From assembly GCF_019049655.1 (NCBI RefSeq), contig NZ_JAFMOX010000067.1:1-64000 (forward strand): DNA of 64,000 nucleotides. The letters run 5' to 3'. A program made the position numbers and the translations under genes. The notes beneath the pieces are model-generated. The model was not told where the DNA came from. It worked only from the letters and a program-made list of their open reading frames with translations, and did not search any database. The DNA is from Rahnella rivi. Its GTDB lineage: Bacteria; Pseudomonadota; Gammaproteobacteria; Enterobacterales; Enterobacteriaceae. Shown here one piece after another: positions 59,585 through 64,000 of this stretch (position 1 is its first letter; every line of letters begins with the position of its first letter).

Positions 59585-61153
59585 TTACCGAGTTTGCTCA
59601 AGTGGCGCTGGAGTTTGTTCAAAATGATAGCGGCCCGTTTTCAGGCTGCTTGGGCCCAGGCGTGCATATTTGAACATCAGGAACATTTCAGCGATCAGGA
59701 ACAGGGTGTACAGGCCACAAATCAGAATCATTGAGGTCAGCACATCACCTACCGTCAGCGAAGAGTGTGCAACCGCAGTCGGTAACACTTCACCAATCGC
59801 CCAAGGCTGACGACCGTATTCCGCCACAAACCAACCCGCTTCCACTGCAATCCACGGTAATGGCAGGCCGAGGAACACCGCGCGGTGCAACCAACGTTTC
59901 TGACCAATCTTGCCGCGAACAACGGCCAGGAAGGACAGACCAATCAGCACCAGCATCAGGATGCCGCAGGCAACCATGATACGGAAGGCGAAGTACAACG
60001 GCAGGACGCGTGGGATAGAATCTTTGGTCGCTTTCTGAATCTGGACGTCGGTCGCATCAGCCACATTGTCGGTATAGCGTTTAAGCAACATACCGTAGCC
60101 CAGATCCTGCTTAGCGTTTTCGAAGTCGCTGCGCACTTTCGGGTCGGTGTTACCTGAACGCAGTTCTTCCAGCAGGGTGTAGGCTTTCATCCCGTTACGG
60201 ATGCGCACTTCGTGTTGCGCCATCAGGTCTTTCAGACCGGTGACCGGCGTGTCCACAGAACGCGTTGCGATAAGGCCAAGCAGGTAGGGGATCTGAATAG
60301 AATATTCATTTTCCATTTTATCCTGATTCGGCATACCGAACAGCGTGAAGCTGGCAGGTGCAGGCTGGGTATCCCACTCGGCTTCGATAGCGGCGAGTTT
60401 GGTTTTCTGCACGTCACCCATTTCATAACCGGATTCATCACCCAGCACGATAACGGAGAGCACGGCAGCCAGACCGAAACTCGCTGCGATGGCGAATGAA
60501 CGCTTCGCAAAACCGATGTCACGGCCTTTTAACAGGTAGTAAGAGCTGATAGCCAGAATGAACATCGCACCCGTCACATACCCTGACGCTACGGTGTGAA
60601 CGAATTTAACCTGCGCAACCGGGTTCAGCACCAGCTCGGAGAAGCTGACCATTTCCATACGCATGGTTTCGTAGTTGAAGGTCGATGCAATCGGGTTTTG
60701 CATCCAGCCGTTCGCCACCAGGATCCACAGAGCGGATAAGTTCGAACCGAGCGCGACAAACCAGGTCACGGTCATGTGCTGAACTTTTGAAAGTCGATCC
60801 CAACCGAAGAAGAACAGGCCAACTAATGTAGATTCAAGGAAGAACGCCATTAAACCTTCAATCGCCAGAGGCGCACCAAAGATATCACCGACGTAATGTG
60901 AGAAATATGACCAGTTAGTCCCGAACTGGAATTCCATGGTTAACCCGGTGGCAACGCCCAGTGCAAAGTTAATTGCAAAGAGTTTGCCCCAGAATTTGGT
61001 CATATCTTTATAGATTTGTTTGCCCGAAAGCACATAAACCGTTTCCATAATTGCCAGTAAAAACGCCATACCCAGCGTTAATGGGACAAATAGGAAATGG
61101 TACATGGCTGTTAAAGCAAACTGTAAACGCGACAGTTCAACGATATCAAACAT
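59585..61153 (-). CDS. cydA: Cytochrome bd-I ubiquinol oxidase subunit I
   Basis: A 522-residue subunit, the same length as E. coli CydA. It carries haems b558, b595 and d and the quinol site. His19 lies in LTAMYHFLFVP; GRQPWAIGEVLPTAVA is the oxidase signature; the Q-loop is the hydrophilic stretch about 250-380. It reduces O2 with high affinity. The start at 61153 (MFDIVELSRLQ) follows an AAGGGG site; the open frame continues 11 codons upstream. Confidence 0.97.
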   Translation of the reverse strand: MFDIVELSRLQFALTAMYHFLFVPLTLGMAFLLAIMETVYVLSGKQIYKDMTKFWGKLFAINFALGVATGLTMEFQFGTNWSYFSHYVGDIFGAPLAIEGLMAFFLESTLVGLFFFGWDRLSKVQHMTVTWFVALGSNLSALWILVANGWMQNPIASTFNYETMRMEMVSFSELVLNPVAQVKFVHTVASGYVTGAMFILAISSYYLLKGRDIGFAKRSFAIAASFGLAAVLSVIVLGDESGYEMGDVQKTKLAAIEAEWDTQPAPASFTLFGMPNQDKMENEYSIQIPYLLGLIATRSVDTPVTGLKDLMAQHEVRIRNGMKAYTLLEELRSGNTDPKVRSDFENAKQDLGYGMLLKRYTDNVADATDVQIQKATKDSIPRVLPLYFAFRIMVACGILMLVLIGLSFLAVVRGKIGQKRWLHRAVFLGLPLPWIAVEAGWFVAEYGRQPWAIGEVLPTAVAHSSLTVGDVLTSMILICGLYTLFLIAEMFLMFKYARLGPSSLKTGRYHFEQTPAPLEQTR

Positions 61154-61782
61154 CTTGACCCCTTGCTCCTCGGAGGAAGACCCCAACTTGCGATCTCTGA
61201 CGAAACGGTTGCCCGTTGCGCCTCATGACTACCAGAATTCAAATCAAATGTGTGCAGAACAGACATACCGGAAATCAGGCGGATACGCCCTCTCGCAGGC
61301 ATTCTGAACCCCGGAAAAAAACTCGCCTTTAAGCCTCGAACCGGGCCTGGCGGACGGGAGAAATTTCGGGGAAAGTAAACATACAAAAAACTGATGTTAC
61401 AGAGCCAATATGTTACGCCACTAATTCCACACAATAAATAGGTTTTTTAGTGACCCAAAGCGGATTTACGCGTACAGGTCAATTAGCGTGCAGATCTGCT
61501 TCATGCGCTGAAATTGATCTGACGCAATTTAAGCCTATCTCATTGTTTATTTCTATATTAGTGGCAGCAAATTTCGAAAAAATATTTCAGGATGTTACTT
61601 GTGAGTTTCAATAGTCTTTATTGATGACTTTATTGTTAATTAATTGTGTTTGTATGGTTGGCGATAATATCCAAATTGCTACTTTAGCAATCCTATTTAT
61701 TAACCTTTTATTCTCAATGAACCTATCGTGCGTTGTTAATAAAAATGACTGAAATCAGTTATTGTTAAACATTATAGCAGCA
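61154..61782. other. Long cydA upstream region
   Basis: About 630 bp with no convincing gene. An open minus-strand frame at 61111-61434 overlaps the cydA start and has no recognisable protein. It probably carries the cyd promoters and a long leader, as in E. coli, where ArcA and FNR control a region of similar size. One ArcA-like box (61634) and a weak FNR-like site (TTGATCTGACGCAA, 61514-61527) are seen. Confidence 0.6.
61634..61648. promoter_or_regulatory. ArcA-like site upstream of cydA
   Basis: TGTTAATTAATTGTG resembles the ArcA direct repeat GTTAATTAAATGTTA. A second TGTTAAACATT is at 61763. Low specificity in AT-rich sequence limits confidence. Confidence 0.4.
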
Positions 61783-61810
61783 ATAAAAAAGGTCACCCGA
61801 AGGTGACCAA
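61783..61810 (-). terminator. suc operon terminator
   Basis: The stem GGTCACC / GGTGACC with a TTCG-type loop is followed on the minus strand by six T; it ends the suc transcript. Confidence 0.9.
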
Positions 61811-61868
61811 CATGTCGAAACGTTGTTTTGCCTCATCCGCCAGGATTTTTACCCGCGGAGAGCATTTT
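61783..61868 (-). ncRNA. Candidate SdhX-like sRNA from the suc 3' UTR
   Basis: The 86 nt between the sucD stop and its terminator end in a strong Rho-independent hairpin with a U-run. In E. coli SdhX is processed from exactly this place (3' UTR of sdh-suc). I cannot confirm the seed sequence from memory, so the call rests on position and the terminator only. Confidence 0.35.
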
Positions 61869-61870
61869 TC

Positions 61871-62743
61871 CTACTGTGGCAGCAGTGATTTCACCGCTTC
61901 GCCGATATCAGCCAGGCTGCGAACGGTTTTCACGCCAGCGGCTTCAAGCGCGGCGAATTTATCGTCCGCAGTGCCTTTACCACCGGCAATGATGGCGCCA
62001 GCGTGGCCCATACGTTTGCCTTTTGGCGCAGTCACACCCGCGATATAACCCACAACCGGTTTAGTCACGTGTGCCTTGATGTATGCAGCCGCTTCTTCTT
62101 CCGCATTACCACCAATTTCACCGATCATCACGATCACTTCAGTCTGTGGATCTTCCTGGAACAATTTCAGGATATCGATGAAGTTAGAACCAGGGATCGG
62201 GTCACCGCCGATACCGACACACGTTGACTGGCCGTAGCCGTAGTCCGTGGTCTGCTTAACCGCTTCATAGGTCAACGTACCAGAGCGGGAAACGATGCCC
62301 ACTTTGCCCGGCAGATGAATGTGTCCCGGCATGATGCCGATTTTGCATTCGCCAGGAGTGATAACGCCCGGACAGTTTGGCCCGATCATCACCGCGTCGC
62401 TTTGATCCAGCTTCATCTTCACGACCAGCATATCCAGCGTCGGGATGCCTTCAGTGATACAGATGATCAGTTTGATACCTGCATCCAGCGCTTCCAGGAT
62501 GGAGTCTTTGCAGAACGGAGCCGGAACATAAATCACAGACGCCGTCGCGCCGGTGGTTTCTACGGCTTCGCGCACGGTGTTGAACACCGGCAGACCCAGA
62601 TGCTCAGTGCCGCCTTTGCCCGGCGTTACGCCGCCGACCATTTTTGTTCCGTAAGCGATGGCTTGTTCGGAGTGGAAAGTCCCCTGGCTACCGGTGAAAC
62701 CCTGGCAGATAACTTTGGTGTTCTTGTTGATTAAAATGGACAT
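61871..62743 (-). CDS. sucD: Succinyl-CoA synthetase alpha subunit
   Basis: A 290-residue subunit of the TCA-cycle enzyme. It binds CoA at the start (GFTGSQGTFHSEQAIAYGTKMVGGV) and carries the phosphorylated His in GKRMGHAGAI. GPNCPGVITPGECKIGIMPG is typical. Its ATG overlaps the sucC stop (TAATG). Confidence 0.97.
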   Translation of the reverse strand: MSILINKNTKVICQGFTGSQGTFHSEQAIAYGTKMVGGVTPGKGGTEHLGLPVFNTVREAVETTGATASVIYVPAPFCKDSILEALDAGIKLIICITEGIPTLDMLVVKMKLDQSDAVMIGPNCPGVITPGECKIGIMPGHIHLPGKVGIVSRSGTLTYEAVKQTTDYGYGQSTCVGIGGDPIPGSNFIDILKLFQEDPQTEVIVMIGEIGGNAEEEAAAYIKAHVTKPVVGYIAGVTAPKGKRMGHAGAIIAGGKGTADDKFAALEAAGVKTVRSLADIGEAVKSLLPQ

Positions 62744-63909
62744 TATTTCCCCTCCACTGCCGCGACTACTTGTTGAGCCGCATTTGTCAGGCTGGTCGCT
62801 GCAATGATGTTCAAACCGCTGTCTGCCAGTTTTTTGGCACCCAGCTCGGCATTGTTACCTTCAAGACGTACCACAACCGGCACGCTGACGCCCACTTCTT
62901 CCACCGCACCGATGATACCGTCGGCGATCAGGTCGCAACGAACGATACCGCCGAAGATGTTGACGAAGACAGCTTTCACTTTTTCATCTGACAAGATGAT
63001 TTTGAAGGCTTCGGTCACGCGCTCTTTGGTCGCGCCGCCGCCAACATCCAGGAAGTTAGCCGGTTCGCCGCCGTGCAGTTTCACGATGTCCATGGTACCC
63101 ATTGCCAGGCCGGCACCGTTGACCATGCAACCGATATTACCGTCGAGCGCAACGTAGTTCAGTTCCCACTGCGCAGCCTGCGCTTCGCGGGCATCTTCCT
63201 GACTGTGGTCGCGCATTTCGCGCAGTTCTGGCTGACGGAACAAGGCGTTGCCGTCTGCACCCAGTTTGCCGTCGAGGCAGATCAGGTCACCCGCGGTAGT
63301 GACCACCAGCGGGTTGATTTCGATCAGCGCCAGATCGCGCTCAAGGAAGATGTTCGCCAGACCCATGAAGATTTTGGTGAACTGCTGAACCTGCTTACCG
63401 GTCAGACCCAGTTTGAATGCCAGTTCGCGGCCCTGATACGGCTGCGGACCTGCCAGCGGATCCAGTGCCACTTTGTGGATCAGGTGTGGGGTTTCTTCCG
63501 CCACCTTCTCAATTTCCACGCCGCCTTCAGTAGACGCCATGAACACCACGCGACGGGAGCTGCGATCGACTACCGCACCGAGGTACAGTTCTTTATCAAT
63601 GTCAGTGGCTGCTTCAACCAGGATCTGGTTAACCGGCTGGCCCTGTGCGTCTGTCTGGTAAGTGACCAGGCGTTTGCCCAGCCAGTGTTCTGCGAAAGCA
63701 CGAATTTCTTCTTTGCTTTTCACGACTTTCACGCCGCCCGCTTTACCGCGACCACCGGCATGAACCTGACATTTTACCACCCACGGACCGGCACCGATTT
63801 TCGATGCAGCCTCTTCCGCTTCACGCGGGGTGGAACAGGCGAAGCCTGATGGTGCTGGCAGGCCGTAGCGCAGGAAAAGCTGTTTCGCCTGATACTCATG
63901 TAAATTCAT
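62743..63909 (-). CDS. sucC: Succinyl-CoA synthetase beta subunit
   Basis: A 388-residue subunit with the ATP-grasp domain: MNLHEYQAKQLFLRYGLP, KCQVHAGGRGKAGGVK, then the C-terminal domain (VNGAGLAMGTMDIVKLHGGEPANFLDVGGGA). It has the Escherichia-type length. It forms the alpha2beta2 enzyme with SucD. No sucB coding is seen before the window edge. Confidence 0.97.
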   Translation of the reverse strand: MNLHEYQAKQLFLRYGLPAPSGFACSTPREAEEAASKIGAGPWVVKCQVHAGGRGKAGGVKVVKSKEEIRAFAEHWLGKRLVTYQTDAQGQPVNQILVEAATDIDKELYLGAVVDRSSRRVVFMASTEGGVEIEKVAEETPHLIHKVALDPLAGPQPYQGRELAFKLGLTGKQVQQFTKIFMGLANIFLERDLALIEINPLVVTTAGDLICLDGKLGADGNALFRQPELREMRDHSQEDAREAQAAQWELNYVALDGNIGCMVNGAGLAMGTMDIVKLHGGEPANFLDVGGGATKERVTEAFKIILSDEKVKAVFVNIFGGIVRCDLIADGIIGAVEEVGVSVPVVVRLEGNNAELGAKKLADSGLNIIAATSLTNAAQQVVAAVEGK

Positions 63910-63947
63910 GATGTTCTATCCATTCTTATTCAGTAGGAGGGCTTTAT

Positions 63948-63973
63948 CAGTGACACGGCGAACCGTGCCACTG
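63948..63973 (-). other. Hairpin in the sucC leader
   Basis: CAGTG-CACGG and CCGTG-CACTG pair around CGAA with one mismatch. It lies about 40 bp before sucC, where it could stabilise the mRNA between sucB and sucC. Confidence 0.4.
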
Positions 63974-64000
63974 AGGGTCGAGATCTCTTTTACTTACCGC

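Noticed and set aside
61111..61434. 107-codon open frame upstream of and overlapping cydA
   Set aside because: No homology, no ribosome site, and it conflicts with the certain cydA start; better seen as leader.
1..64000. Prophage, insertion sequence, CRISPR or toxin-antitoxin module
   Set aside because: No integrase, transposase, cas gene, regularly spaced repeats or toxin pair was found; the small regulators at 33.8-34.5 kb have no toxin partner.

Overview
The window is a stretch of core chromosome from an enterobacterium. Gene order and protein sequence closely follow the 16-18 minute region of Escherichia coli, read in the opposite direction: moa - ybhK - uvrB - bio - ybhBC - pgl - ybhA - mod - acrZ - modE/modF - gal - gpmA - aroG - ybgS - zitB - pnuC/nadA - tRNA-Lys - tol-pal - cyd - sucDC. 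Some blocks are inserted and some E. coli genes are absent (no mngRAB between suc and cyd, no tRNA-Val in the tRNA cluster). Divergence from E. coli and these insertions suggest a Yersiniaceae-type organism (Rahnella/Serratia-like); that is an inference, not a proof. I see no prophage, insertion sequence, CRISPR array or plasmid functions.

Layout. 0.2-7.9 kb: VOC-family protein, dusC, an MFS exporter divergent from a cysteine-cluster (SufR-like) regulator, rhlE, mdtG, ybhL. 8.0-10.9 kb: moaABCDE behind a ModE site and a molybdenum-cofactor riboswitch. 11.1-15.3 kb: ybhK, a cysteine hydrolase, a VF530-type protein and uvrB with a LexA-controlled promoter. 15.3-16.8 kb: a long regulatory gap with DnaA boxes, an NtrC-type site and a sigma-54 promoter reading into an orphan UrtE-like ABC ATPase whose signature motif is degenerate. 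16.8-22.0 kb: bioBFCD and divergent bioA with a BirA operator. 22.0-29.8 kb: an accessory block (LysR regulator, methionine-type aminotransferase, orphan amino-acid binding protein, aphA, curA-like, DJ-1-like) followed by ybhB and ybhC. 29.9-34.5 kb: chemoreceptor, pgl, ybhA and two small DNA-binding proteins. 34.4-39.9 kb: modABC, acrZ, modE, modF. 40.0-44.5 kb: galETKM with three evenly spaced Gal operators. 44.6-51.1 kb: psiF, Fur-controlled gpmA, a GNAT protein, aroG with a TyrR box, ybgS, zitB, pnuC, nadA. 51.3-52.1 kb: three identical tRNA-Lys genes, two followed by rtT-like repeats. 52.2-57.9 kb: tol-pal. 58.0-61.8 kb: cytochrome bd operon including the 37-residue cydX. 61.8-63.9 kb: sucD and sucC.

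Much of the window forms one molybdenum circuit: ModABC imports molybdate, ModE senses it, ModE-type sites precede both modA and moaA, MoaA-E build the cofactor, and the moaA leader senses the finished cofactor. The least ordinary parts are the 15.3-16.8 kb nitrogen-type control region with its odd ATPase, the tRNA-Lys repeats and the extra upstream gal operator. Nothing here is a complete undescribed system; these are candidates for a second look.
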